DNA from: an uncultured Acetatifactor sp.
GTDB lineage: Bacteria > Bacillota > Clostridia > Lachnospirales > Lachnospiraceae
Length of the DNA: 64,000 nt
NCBI GenBank assembly: GCA_910586775.1
Contig: CAJUJN010000005.1
Span: 1 to 64,000 of the forward strand
Direction: 5' to 3'
Of the stretch, positions 52,855-59,638 are shown piece by piece (the stretch's first letter is position 1; the number at the start of each line of letters is the position of its first letter). A program made the position numbers and the translations under genes. A model generated the notes under the pieces. That model was not told where the DNA came from. It ran no database searches and saw only the letters and a program-made list of their open reading frames with translations.

Positions 52855-52909
52855 GCGCAACCCTCTGTATCATCCGACCTTCCGTCCGGGGCAGTTCCTC
52901 TGCTGCCCT

Positions 52910-53473
52910 TCATAACAGCGTCTTCAGCCTCTCCAACAGTTCCGGCGGAAGCCCGCTCTCCTTCATTTCCTTCCATCTGTCGGCCCGGAGCCGCTCTGTC
53001 TCCACCTCAAGCTTCCCTATCCTTTCATCCCTGCGCTCCGACTGTTCCCGCAGCTTCTCAATAAGAATGTCCTTGGCATCCAGCTTCTCCTTCAGGCGCT
53101 TCAGCTGATCTTCCCAACCGGCTGTCGCTTCTGCCATCCAGGTGTCTTTTTCATCCAGACGCTTCTTCAGCCTTTCAACCAGGACATCCTTCTCATTCAG
53201 CTTTTCCTTCAGGCGTTCTATCTGTTCCCCGGCGCCTGCCGCTTTCTCTGCCATCTGCACATCTTTCTCGTCCAGGCGGCTTTTCAGCTTCTCAATGAGT
53301 TCATCCTTTTCATCCAGTTTATCTTTCAGACGCCCATTGCCTTCAAGAACTGCCGTCAGTTCCGTATCCTTCTCCTGCAATGCCGCATTCAGCCTCGCTG
53401 CCTCCCGGCTCAGCTCTACCAGCAGTTCCAGAAGGTCATGTCTGTGCAGCTTTCTTAATTCTTTCTCCGTCAT
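52910..53473 (-). CDS. Coiled-coil protein of the pilus locus
   Basis: 187 residues, almost entirely heptad coiled coil. The N-terminus TEKELRKLHRHDLLELLVELSREA looks like a folded cap; then four or more repeats of a ~28-residue unit of the form LKxKLDEKDxLIEKLKxRLDEKD; the end is KESGLPPELLERLKTLL. No signal peptide or membrane segment, so it is cytoplasmic. Genes like this accompany pilus operons of related bacteria (from memory), function unknown; a scaffold or regulator partner is possible. Confidence 0.75.
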   Translation of the reverse strand: MTEKELRKLHRHDLLELLVELSREAARLNAALQEKDTELTAVLEGNGRLKDKLDEKDELIEKLKSRLDEKDVQMAEKAAGAGEQIERLKEKLNEKDVLVERLKKRLDEKDTWMAEATAGWEDQLKRLKEKLDAKDILIEKLREQSERRDERIGKLEVETERLRADRWKEMKESGLPPELLERLKTLL

Positions 53474-53532
53474 GCCAAGCCTCGTTTCCGGAAAATCGTC
53501 ATATCTCGTTTCTCTTTATGTATGTCTGTTCT

Positions 53533-53910
53533 CTATTCTCCCAGAATCTCATCAAGCATCTCCATCAACTCAATGGCACTGTGAAATACAATTTCCTGAT
53601 TTTCATTCTGCCAGACCAGCTTCCCCTGCCAGGTATAATGCTCCCGAAAAAGTATCTGAATCCGAAAGACCAAACTGCTTTCGATATCACTGCATTCCCG
53701 TGTAACCAGGGGCAGAGACGGGTTCGGGCAGTTTTCCAGATCGGCCAGCCCGTTCAGTAGCAGGAGCATTTGTGACAGACTCTGTATTTTCTCTTTTCCG
53801 TCCAGTCTCGGGTGCTGCAGGTAGCCGTCCATGATGCCGTTCCTATAAGACAGTACCGTGACAACTGCCTCCCGGCTCTGACAGGGAATCATTCTCCCTC
53901 GAAGCATCAT
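53533..53910 (-). CDS. Small pilus-locus protein with the 'WQG' domain
   Basis: 125 residues, no named family. The C-terminal ~45 residues (FRIQILFREHYTWQG, then FHSAIELMEMLDEILG) match those of the protein encoded at 55293-55973 (FIIRVQYRQYSSWQG, then FRSVLELARLIDNAM), so both share one domain on either side of the BTAD regulator. Cytoplasmic, no motifs of catalysis. It is the first gene after the terminator at 54.05 kb and so probably the first gene of the structural operon. GGGGG lies upstream of the ATG. Confidence 0.7.
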   Translation of the reverse strand: MMLRGRMIPCQSREAVVTVLSYRNGIMDGYLQHPRLDGKEKIQSLSQMLLLLNGLADLENCPNPSLPLVTRECSDIESSLVFRIQILFREHYTWQGKLVWQNENQEIVFHSAIELMEMLDEILGE

Positions 53911-54042
53911 GGCACCCCCTTTCTTTTGATGGTTTTATCCTATCAGCCGGCTGTTAGCTGTCTGTTATTTTTTACAGGAAACAGGGCACCAATTTTTATA
54001 CTCACGGCAGAAAACGTTTGGGAAATAACGGAAGGCAGAAAA
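53911..54042 (-). promoter_or_regulatory. Probable activator-dependent promoter region of the structural pilus operon
   Basis: Between the terminator and the first structural gene, the minus strand has a TATAAA box (about 53997-54002) without a good -35 hexamer at 17 nt. Downstream are CAGACAGCTAACAGCCGGCTG repeats/dyad near 53945-53965. Lack of a -35 box is expected for a promoter needing an activator such as the adjacent BTAD protein (inference). Confidence 0.3.
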
Positions 54043-54072
54043 ATAACCGCCCCCATATAAGGCAGCGGTTAA
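54038..54072 (-). terminator. Intrinsic terminator between regulator and structural pilus genes
   Basis: On the minus strand TAACCGC...GCGGTTA with a G-rich loop is followed by TTTTT (A run at 54038-54043 on the + strand). It separates the BTAD regulator transcript from the structural operon. Confidence 0.7.
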
Positions 54073-54121
54073 AATCATCATGAATTCCTGATAATAAAAA
54101 AGAAAAAGAAATATTAAGCCC

Positions 54122-55342
54122 TCATCCTCCCGACTCAGGTTTCAGCGGTGTCATGCGGAAGGTGAGATTTGCCCGGGAATGCCGGTAGGTTTTATGGAAG
54201 GCGCAGTCAATCCGACCGGCCACAAGCTGGGCGTTATCCATGTCTGCCCCCGTCTGCATCAGGATATAGGAGCGGGCCTCCAGGCGCGCCACCGGGTCCC
54301 CTGTCCTGAGTTTTTCCAATAAAATCCTCTCCAGTCTCCTGGCGTCCGTGGTAGGGACTGCCTCCTTGCCCAGGCTGACGATAACCAGTGTGGAATCCAT
54401 CCCGGAACGTGCCAGATGTCTTCTCTCCAGCGCGACAATGCTCTGAAATACCGAAAAAGTGCACAAAAATGCACGGGAATCCGATCCTTTCTCACACACT
54501 ATCCTGAAGATATCCTGTTCTTCCAGGCCATTTTTCCTGAGGCCTGCCGCCAGGGTATATATCTGCTCAATCCTGTCCGTGGGCGGCATCTCGAATTCCT
54601 GGAGCATCCTGTCCCGAAAGACTTCGTATTTTTCCATTGCCTGTTCCGGCTGCCCCAATGCAATCAGCGCCTGCATGTGGTATGCAGTAAAATCCTCAAT
54701 CCCGAAATCCACCCCGTAAGCCTGGTTACAGATGCTGATAATCTCCACCCACTGTTCCTTCTTATACAAAAGAGGCAGAATCACCTTACAGGCGTCCAGA
54801 TAAAGCGTCCGGTAGTATTGCCGCGATGCCCTGGCCCATTCGCTGTCATTCCCCGGCAGGAACTCTCCTTTGTAAAGGGCGATCATCCGCCGCAACAGTT
54901 CGCAGTATTCGTCCCCTGTCTTCTTTCCGGCTTCCAGACACAGTCCCTCAAACTGCTCCGTATCCAGTACAATATCTGCATCCGCTTTCCATGTATATCC
55001 CTCCGGCAGTGTCAGCAGCAGATTATCCTGTTCCGGAAACATGTTTTTGAGCAGATTTCTGATTTTATACAACATATTTCGTAGCGCATTAGCCGGGTTC
55101 AAACTGTTATTTTCCGTCCAGAACTGTTCGATCAATTCTTCCGCAGAAATGGTCCGCATGTGATTGACAATCAGGTACTGTAGAAATGAAAGTGTTTTTT
55201 TACCTATCCCCCCAAGTGCCGCCCCGTTTTTACTGTCATCCGCCGCACTTCCATAGGAAAAGGTACCAAGCAGTCCAAAATAAACAACTTTTCTACTTTC
55301 CATCATCGTTTGTCGTGGAAACCGCTTCTGACCTGGCCCCAT
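54122..55342 (-). CDS. BTAD-domain (SARP-like) transcriptional regulator of the pilus locus
   Basis: About 406 residues. An N-terminal OmpR-like winged helix (KKTLSFLQYLIVNHMRTISAEELIEQFW, ALRNMLYKIRNLLK, LLLTLPEGYTW) and a bacterial transcriptional activation domain (LDTEQFEGLCLEAGKK... through GQPEQAMEKYEVFRDRML, VPPTD-like EMPPTDRIEQIY), then a ~150-residue C-terminal extension (LCTFSVFQSIVALERRHLARSG) of unknown role. BTAD proteins are usually transcription activators. The gene starts inside the upstream WQG gene: ATG 55342 has AGGAGGG with short spacing, and ATG 55306 (MMESRKVV) is the alternative. Probable activator of the downstream operon. Confidence 0.82.
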   Translation of the reverse strand: MGPGQKRFPRQTMMESRKVVYFGLLGTFSYGSAADDSKNGAALGGIGKKTLSFLQYLIVNHMRTISAEELIEQFWTENNSLNPANALRNMLYKIRNLLKNMFPEQDNLLLTLPEGYTWKADADIVLDTEQFEGLCLEAGKKTGDEYCELLRRMIALYKGEFLPGNDSEWARASRQYYRTLYLDACKVILPLLYKKEQWVEIISICNQAYGVDFGIEDFTAYHMQALIALGQPEQAMEKYEVFRDRMLQEFEMPPTDRIEQIYTLAAGLRKNGLEEQDIFRIVCEKGSDSRAFLCTFSVFQSIVALERRHLARSGMDSTLVIVSLGKEAVPTTDARRLERILLEKLRTGDPVARLEARSYILMQTGADMDNAQLVAGRIDCAFHKTYRHSRANLTFRMTPLKPESGG

Positions 55343-55973
55343 TTTCCCTCCTGATTCCTGCCTGCATGGCAGGAGTCCGCTTTTCCGGTTCTGTCGCTTC
55401 CTTTCCTGAAACATTCATCGCATTGTCGATAAGCCTGGCAAGCTCCAGGACACTACGGAAAGCCAGTCTGCACCGTCCGTCCATCCAGGTCACCTCACCC
55501 TGCCAGCTGGAATATTGCCGATACTGTACACGAATAATAAATGTGGCATCTTCTCCTCTGTGCCCGATTACCTTGTCAAAGGCTTCCACCGAACCCACAG
55601 GATTCCGCTCCGGCATACGCATGCTTTCCGAGCTTTTCCTTTTTCCCGAAACGGAAAATTCTTCCTGCACCGCCAATCCTTCCAATATTCTGCCGCTTCC
55701 GTTACACCAATCTTCCGTCCGCTCATCCTCTCTAAAGCTCCGGAACCTGGTGGCCGCCTGAGGGAATTGTATCTCATCGTACAGCCGCTCCATCCGGTCC
55801 AGTGCTTCGAATAATGATGAAAACATAACCGTGTGATCTGTATACTGGTGATACAATCTGCCGCACTGCTTCTCCTCATCATAAGAATCAATGCATAAAT
55901 TTACTATATTGGGACTGTGCAAAATAAGCCTTTCCCCACGCTCGTCTCTCATCTCCTGAATCGCAGTATACAC
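55293..55973 (-). CDS. Pilus-locus protein with C-terminal 'WQG' domain, first gene of locus
   Basis: About 226 residues, no named family, cytoplasmic. The N-terminal part (RGERLILHSPNIVNLCID, FSSLFEALDRMERLYDEIQFP) is unique; residues ~145-184 carry the same WQG domain as the protein at 53533-53910. The start is taken as the GTG at 55973 (VYTAIQEMRDERG), with GAGGGGG about 10 nt upstream; the longer frame from 56021 would translate the inverted repeat itself and is less likely. It overlaps the BTAD gene, so the two are co-expressed. It is the gene directly next to the putative promoter switch. Confidence 0.7.
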   Translation of the reverse strand: MYTAIQEMRDERGERLILHSPNIVNLCIDSYDEEKQCGRLYHQYTDHTVMFSSLFEALDRMERLYDEIQFPQAATRFRSFREDERTEDWCNGSGRILEGLAVQEEFSVSGKRKSSESMRMPERNPVGSVEAFDKVIGHRGEDATFIIRVQYRQYSSWQGEVTWMDGRCRLAFRSVLELARLIDNAMNVSGKEATEPEKRTPAMQAGIRRENGARSEAVSTTNDDGK

Positions 55974-55992
55974 AGTAAATATACCCCCTCTT

Positions 55993-56021
55993 GTGACACA
56001 AAGGACTATACTTTGCGTCAC
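55993..56021. repeat. Inverted repeat, left copy (IRL) of a putative promoter switch
   Basis: Reverse complement begins GTGACGCAAAGTATAGTC, identical over 18 bp to the right copy at 56179-56196, and agrees at 26 of 29 positions overall. Each copy is itself a dyad (GTGAC-CAAAG...CTTTG-GTCAC). It lies directly upstream of the ribosome binding site of the first pilus-locus gene. Confidence 0.75.
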
Positions 56022-56178
56022 GTCGCAGGAAAGAATAATTTAAGAAAAATTCGATTTTAATGACTGCCGACTGACTGTTTTGACTCTGAAGTGAAATTCG
56101 TCTTTTGCCAAGGTCGATATTGCAAAACATGTAAAATTCTAGTATAATAGATGCTGATTAGGAAACCGAACGGAAAAG
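56022..56178. other. Candidate invertible promoter segment
   Basis: A 157-bp spacer between the two inverted repeats with no coding frame. It holds one good promoter on the + strand (56120-56148) and no comparable one on the minus strand. In the present orientation transcription would run away from the pilus locus. Confidence 0.55.
56120..56148 (+). promoter_or_regulatory. Promoter inside the putative switch, pointing away from the pilus locus
   Basis: TTGCAA (56120-56125), exactly 17 nt, TATAAT (56143-56148). After inversion about the repeats it would occupy roughly 56052-56080 on the minus strand, about 70-80 nt before the first regulator gene. Confidence 0.65.
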
Positions 56179-56212
56179 TGACGCAAAGTATAGTCTTTTG
56201 CGACACTTTTCC
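56172..56212. repeat. Inverted repeat, right copy (IRR) inside a 41-bp palindrome
   Basis: GTGACGCAAAGTATAGTC (56179-56196) continues as TTTTGCGACAC; with flanking GGAAAA and TTTTCC the whole 41 bp is an imperfect palindrome (outer arms GGAAAAGTG/CACTTTTCC perfect). Confidence 0.75.
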
Positions 56213-56236
56213 TGTTACATTTTACTACCCCATTTC

Positions 56237-56326
56237 AAAAAAATGTGGGAAGTTGTATCAACCTCCCACTCGTTAGTGTACATCTCTTTACGGATTGATT
56301 AACGTAGGTTTATGGAGACCTTCTTT
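56237..56326 (-). ncRNA. Orphan ToxI-like repeat plus terminator
   Basis: On the minus strand one ~52-nt unit (AAGGTCTCCATAAACCTACG, then AATCAATCCGTAAAGAGATG) is followed by a terminator hairpin GTGGGAGGTTG...CAACTTCCCAC and seven T. Both parts match the active-looking ToxI array at 57355-57491, but no toxin gene follows; the next feature is the inverted repeat IRR. Likely a remnant antitoxin RNA gene. Confidence 0.6.
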
Positions 56327-56362
56327 AATATTCTGGTAAAAATCTACTGACATTTAAAAAAA

Positions 56363-56405
56363 TCCCCAAAACACACAAATTTTGGGGATTGAAATACATC
56401 TTTGA
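56363..56405 (-). terminator. Second copy of the rpsI-type terminator
   Basis: TCAATCCCCAAAA...TTTTGGGGATTTTTTT on the minus strand, nearly the same as the terminator behind rpsI (57656-57698). It stands upstream of the orphan ToxI unit as the rpsI copy stands upstream of the complete one. Confidence 0.7.
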
Positions 56406-56560
56406 TAATGAAACTCCCCGGCAGCAAAGCTGCGGGGAATTAGACCCGGAGAGATTAAAAAAGAACCCTTTAATGGGCAAACAAAATTTATAGTCATTAA
56501 TTTGACAACTTAAGGACAGCAGTTTAACTGTTGTCCTTCTTACTATACTTTATTGTAAAA
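56406..56560. other. Intergenic stretch with two further hairpins
   Basis: CCCCGGCAGCAAAGCTGCGGGG at about 56417-56438 and AAGGACAGCAG...CTGTTGTCCTT at about 56512-56538. Neither has a strong T tract. No coding frame. Confidence 0.5.
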
Positions 56561-56565
56561 CCAAA

Positions 56566-56590
56566 AACTCCGCAGGAATACCTGCGGAGT
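56566..56590 (-). terminator. Intrinsic terminator of the toxN-like gene
   Basis: ACTCCGCAGG-TATT-CCTGCGGAGT followed by TTTTTGGTTTT on the minus strand, about 165 nt after the toxin stop codon. Confidence 0.8.
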
Positions 56591-56755
56591 ACCTATTTCT
56601 GAATCTGTAACATTTTTTGCCTACCTCTTGTATAGTTTCAAACGCCCAAAACACGGAATTTTCAAGCACTTTGTTAGTTACCTGTCCCTTACCCACAGCA
56701 CTCGATACAAACCCATACAACCATTAGGCTGAATGTCCTTGCTTTACTACACATA

Positions 56756-57334
56756 TCAAATTACATATGTATCACAAGCTTGCTCCAGCAGTTTAAAATC
56801 ACAGCAAAATCTTTTGACTTTTCCTGTGGTCATCTGGCTATTATACAACTTATTAGCTTTCTTTATTAAATCTTCTACAATTTTCAGGCAAAAAGAATAT
56901 TCTTTATTCATTAAATCCTTATATTTTACTGTTTCTGGTGTATCAGCATTTTCTTTGTTCAAATTTACTTCTTTATACACCCCTGATTTAACGGGAATCA
57001 TTTTCTTAATGTCTATTACTGCCATGATATGTTTGACCATATTTTCCTCATCACCTTGTACCCAAATATCTGCATTGCCCACTTTTGACTTTAAAGCATA
57101 TTCATACACCAGATAACATTCCTGATTAATGTTTTTCCAGTTTTTATGCTTTTCTTTTGCAGAAGATAACGGAATTACATATGACCGATTTTCTTCATTT
57201 ATCAAAATACCTATGTATGGCTTATTTTCATAACCTGCTGATTTATAATACACTTCTGGACATGCCAGATTTAACATTTTAACATAATCTGAATCTATGT
57301 TTATAAACTTCATATTCCTATCAAGTTTAAACAT
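56756..57334 (-). CDS. toxN: ToxN/AbiQ-family type III toxin (endoribonuclease)
   Basis: 192 residues. It follows the ToxN/AbiQ pattern: an N-terminal strand MKFINIDSDYVKML, KPYIGILINEENRSYVIPLSSAKEKHKNW (the conserved 'pyiGvl...ya.PLsSpk.kH' core with the Ser of the active site), DIKKMIPVKSGVY, KYKDLMNKEYSF and the terminal RFCCDFKLLEQACD, matching the CNFSLLE segment of the family. Such toxins cut RNA and are held inactive by the ToxI RNA made from tandem repeats upstream of the gene. The ATG at 57334 has GAGGAG 7 nt upstream, just after the terminator. AT-rich, unlike flanking genes, so probably acquired. Known type III systems act as phage abortive-infection systems. Confidence 0.85.
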   Translation of the reverse strand: MFKLDRNMKFINIDSDYVKMLNLACPEVYYKSAGYENKPYIGILINEENRSYVIPLSSAKEKHKNWKNINQECYLVYEYALKSKVGNADIWVQGDEENMVKHIMAVIDIKKMIPVKSGVYKEVNLNKENADTPETVKYKDLMNKEYSFCLKIVEDLIKKANKLYNSQMTTGKVKRFCCDFKLLEQACDTYVI

Positions 57335-57354
57335 CGCACAACTCCTCTTTGCTA

Positions 57355-57387
57355 AAAAAATGTGGGAAGTTATGCCAACTTCCCACT
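57355..57387 (-). terminator. Attenuating terminator between ToxI repeats and toxN
   Basis: GTGGGAAGTT-GGCAT-AACTTCCCAC (57362-57386) followed by seven T (57354-57360) on the minus strand, ending 20 nt before the toxin start. Type III systems place exactly such a terminator here to make antitoxin RNA in excess. Confidence 0.9.
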
Positions 57388-57491
57388 CGTTAATGTTCAT
57401 CTCTTTACGGATTGATTACCGCAGGTTAATGGAGACCCTCTTTAATGTTCATCTCTTTATGGATTGGCTACCAAAGGTTAATGGAGACCTT
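57388..57491 (-). ncRNA. toxI: ToxI antitoxin RNA repeats (2 x 52 nt)
   Basis: Two direct repeats with a 52-nt period. On the minus strand each reads GGTCTCCATTAACC...AATCCATAAAGAGATGAACATTAA with few differences (GGTAGCCAATCCATAAAG versus GGTAATCAATCCGTAAAG). In type III toxin-antitoxin systems the toxin itself cuts the repeat transcript into units that fold as pseudoknots and bind it. Confidence 0.8.
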
Positions 57492-57542
57492 CTCTTTACT
57501 CATACTACCCAAATTGCAAAATATTTGTATCTGCACCTTTTC

Positions 57543-57570
57543 TATTTAAGCCGATATGCAGTCCCGGCAA
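57543..57570 (-). promoter_or_regulatory. Candidate promoter of toxI-toxN
   Basis: TTGCCG (57565-57570), 16 nt, TAAATA (57543-57548) on the minus strand, about 45 nt before the first ToxI repeat. Confidence 0.4.
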
Positions 57571-57639
57571 AATAGTAAGAGGTTCAATCGAACTTCTTAC
57601 TTATATTATATTCATTTTCTACTAAATATCTACTGGCGT

Positions 57640-57700
57640 TTTATACAAAAAACAGACAAAATCCCCAAAACATATATGTTCTGGGGATTGAAATATTCCA
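57640..57700 (-). terminator. Intrinsic terminator of rplM-rpsI
   Basis: AATCCCCAGAACATATATGTTTTGGGGATT on the minus strand, then TTGTCTGTTTTTT, directly after the rpsI stop codon. Confidence 0.85.
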
Positions 57701-57704
57701 CTTG

Positions 57705-58100
57705 TCATCTCTTGGAGAACTGAGGCGCACGTCTTGCAGCCTTCAGACCGTACTTCTTTCTCTCTTTCATACGAGGATCTCTCGTAAGGAAGCCTTCCTT
57801 CTTCAGAAGCGGTCTGTAATCGGAATCAACCTGAAGCAGCGCTCTTGCAATTCCATGCCTGATAGCGCCTGCCTGGCCGGTATAGCCGCCGCCGCGTACA
57901 TTCACCAACACATCAAACTTCTCTGTCGTACCGGTCGCCACGAAAGGCTGACGAACGATCACTTTCAAAGTCTCCAACCCGAAATACTCGTCCATGCTTC
58001 TCTTATTGATAACGACATCTCCCTTGCCAGGTGTCAAATATACTCTTGCTACGGATTTCTTTCTTCTGCCAGTACCATAGTATTTCTCTGTCTTAGCCAT
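57705..58100 (-). CDS. rpsI: 30S ribosomal protein S9
   Basis: 131 residues, the usual length. YYGTGRRKKSVARVYLTPGKGD at the N-terminus, then VRGGGYTGQAGAIRHGIARALL, and the C-terminal KAARRAPQFSKR tail that reaches the ribosomal P site. It follows rplM by 24 nt in the conserved rplM-rpsI operon. Confidence 0.98.
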   Translation of the reverse strand: MAKTEKYYGTGRRKKSVARVYLTPGKGDVVINKRSMDEYFGLETLKVIVRQPFVATGTTEKFDVLVNVRGGGYTGQAGAIRHGIARALLQVDSDYRPLLKKEGFLTRDPRMKERKKYGLKAARRAPQFSKR

Positions 58101-58124
58101 GATTTATCTTTATCCTCCTATCCC

Positions 58125-58553
58125 TTAGAATGTCAGTGTCTCAGGCTTCTGAGCTGCGTGATTGTGTTCAGGTCCCGCATATACAAAAAGCTTTCTGTAC
58201 ATCTGCCTTCCTAAAGGTCCCTTGGGAAGCATTCCCTTAACTGCCAGTTCAATCACCTGTTCAGGCTTCTTGGCCAACTTCTCTTTCAGAGTGGTCTCTT
58301 TCAGGCCTCCCACATAACCGGAATGATGATAATATACCTTCTGGTCAAGCTTCTTTCCGGTTACTTTAACCTTCTCCGCATTGACAATGATCACATAGTC
58401 GCCAGTGTCCATATGAGGTGTGAAGATCGGTTTGTTCTTTCCTCTCAAAACCTTCGCAACCTCCGAGGCAAGGCGGCCTAAAGTCATGCCTTCAGCGTCT
58501 ACTACATACCATTTTCTATCGATGGTAGCTGGACTAGCCATAAATGTATTCAT
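58125..58553 (-). CDS. rplM: 50S ribosomal protein L13
   Basis: 142 residues. Characteristic RKWYVVDAEGMTLGRLASEVAKVLRGK, DYVIIVNAEKVKVTGKK and MLPKGPLGRQMYRKLFVYAGPEHNHAAQKPE. The ATG at 58553 follows GGAGGGAACGTA. An early assembly protein of the large subunit. Confidence 0.98.
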   Translation of the reverse strand: MNTFMASPATIDRKWYVVDAEGMTLGRLASEVAKVLRGKNKPIFTPHMDTGDYVIIVNAEKVKVTGKKLDQKVYYHHSGYVGGLKETTLKEKLAKKPEQVIELAVKGMLPKGPLGRQMYRKLFVYAGPEHNHAAQKPETLTF

Positions 58554-58825
58554 TACGTTCCCTCCGCATTGCATTTTTCCCGAGTCAGTTTCAGCAGACT
58601 CATATCTGTTGCGTACCCGCCCTGCTCCGCAGATGTCCGGCTACGTCCCACGGCTTCCCGCAACACTTTTCTCTTCTATTTCAAATGCTTTGTCGGGGCT
58701 TTGACAAAACATTTCGAAACGTTGTCACACTTGATTATTTTACTATAGCAGCTCCGTTGTGTCAATCACTTTTTCCATAAAATTCTTAAAAATCATCTTC
58801 CGGCAGCCTCAAATGCACTACTGCT
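58554..58825 (-). promoter_or_regulatory. Leader region of rplM-rpsI
   Basis: No gene. A ~170-nt leader with GC-rich segments precedes rplM; L13 leader RNAs that give feedback control by the ribosomal protein are known in Firmicutes, and this region is where one would lie, but I could not fold it with confidence. Confidence 0.3.
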
Positions 58826-59572
58826 TCAGGACATAAACTCATACTTTACCAGCGTCAGGCCGTTTGCCGGCGCAGTCGGCCCTGCCGCGCTCCTGTCCAG
58901 GGCGCTCAGCACCTGCAGCATGGATTCCGGCTCCCTCTTTCCCTGGCCCACCTCAATCAGCGTCCCGGCAATGATCCGAACCATGTTATACAGGAATCCG
59001 CTTCCGCACACTCTGATGACCAGATCGGAATCCTGCTCCTCAACCCACAGGGAATGGATTGTGCGCACGGTACTCTCCACCTGCGCTCCCGTCTGACAGA
59101 AACTCTTGAAATCCTGCTCTCCCTCCAGGTAAGCGGCGGCCTCCCTCATCCTCCCCACATCCAAAGAAGTGTAGATGAAATGGGAATAAAGCCGTTTCAC
59201 CGGCATGGGAAATTCCCCTCTGTAAATCCGGTATTCATAAGTCTTGCGGCTCTCGCAGTGCCTGGGATGCCAGTCCTCCGATACCTCCTCAGACTTCTGG
59301 ATACGGATATCCTCAGGCAGCCTCTGATTCAGGGCATATGAAATCTTCTTTGCCGGCATGCGGTTTACCGTATCAAATACTGCCACATTCCCCAGAGCAT
59401 GCACTCCCGAATCCGTGCGGCTGGCTCCGATTACCTTAATCTCCTCCCCCAGTAATTCTGTCAGACACCGGTTCAACTCCGCCTCAATGGTGATTCCATT
59501 GTCCTGCAGCTGCCAGCCATGATAATTTGTTCCGTCATATGCAACCGTTATACGGATACGTTTCTTTTCCAT
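58826..59572 (-). CDS. truA: tRNA pseudouridine(38-40) synthase
   Basis: 248 residues. YDGTNYHGWQ, the catalytic motif GASRTDSGVHALGN (Asp54), KTYEYRIYRGEFPM, FKSFCQTGAQVESTVRTI and GSGFLYNMVRIIAGTLIEVGQGK are all intact. It modifies uridines 38-40 in the tRNA anticodon arm. It lies in the usual Clostridia order between ecfT and rplM. Confidence 0.97.
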   Translation of the reverse strand: MEKKRIRITVAYDGTNYHGWQLQDNGITIEAELNRCLTELLGEEIKVIGASRTDSGVHALGNVAVFDTVNRMPAKKISYALNQRLPEDIRIQKSEEVSEDWHPRHCESRKTYEYRIYRGEFPMPVKRLYSHFIYTSLDVGRMREAAAYLEGEQDFKSFCQTGAQVESTVRTIHSLWVEEQDSDLVIRVCGSGFLYNMVRIIAGTLIEVGQGKREPESMLQVLSALDRSAAGPTAPANGLTLVKYEFMS

Positions 59573-59638
59573 CTATTTCAAGCATTCCTCTCCTGTATTC
59601 TTTTCCTGAAACTCCATGGGGCGGAGCCTGCCTCTCTC

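Noticed and set aside
55993..56212. CRISPR-like or simple MITE reading of the 29-bp repeats
   Set aside because: There are only two copies in inverted orientation, the spacer carries a good promoter, and the repeats sit exactly at the 5' edge of a surface-structure locus. A switch fits better, though a MITE is not excluded.
56246..57491. CRISPR array from the repeated units around toxN
   Set aside because: Only two adjacent 52-nt repeats without spacers, followed by a terminator and a ToxN-like gene. This is a type III antitoxin arrangement, and no cas genes are present.
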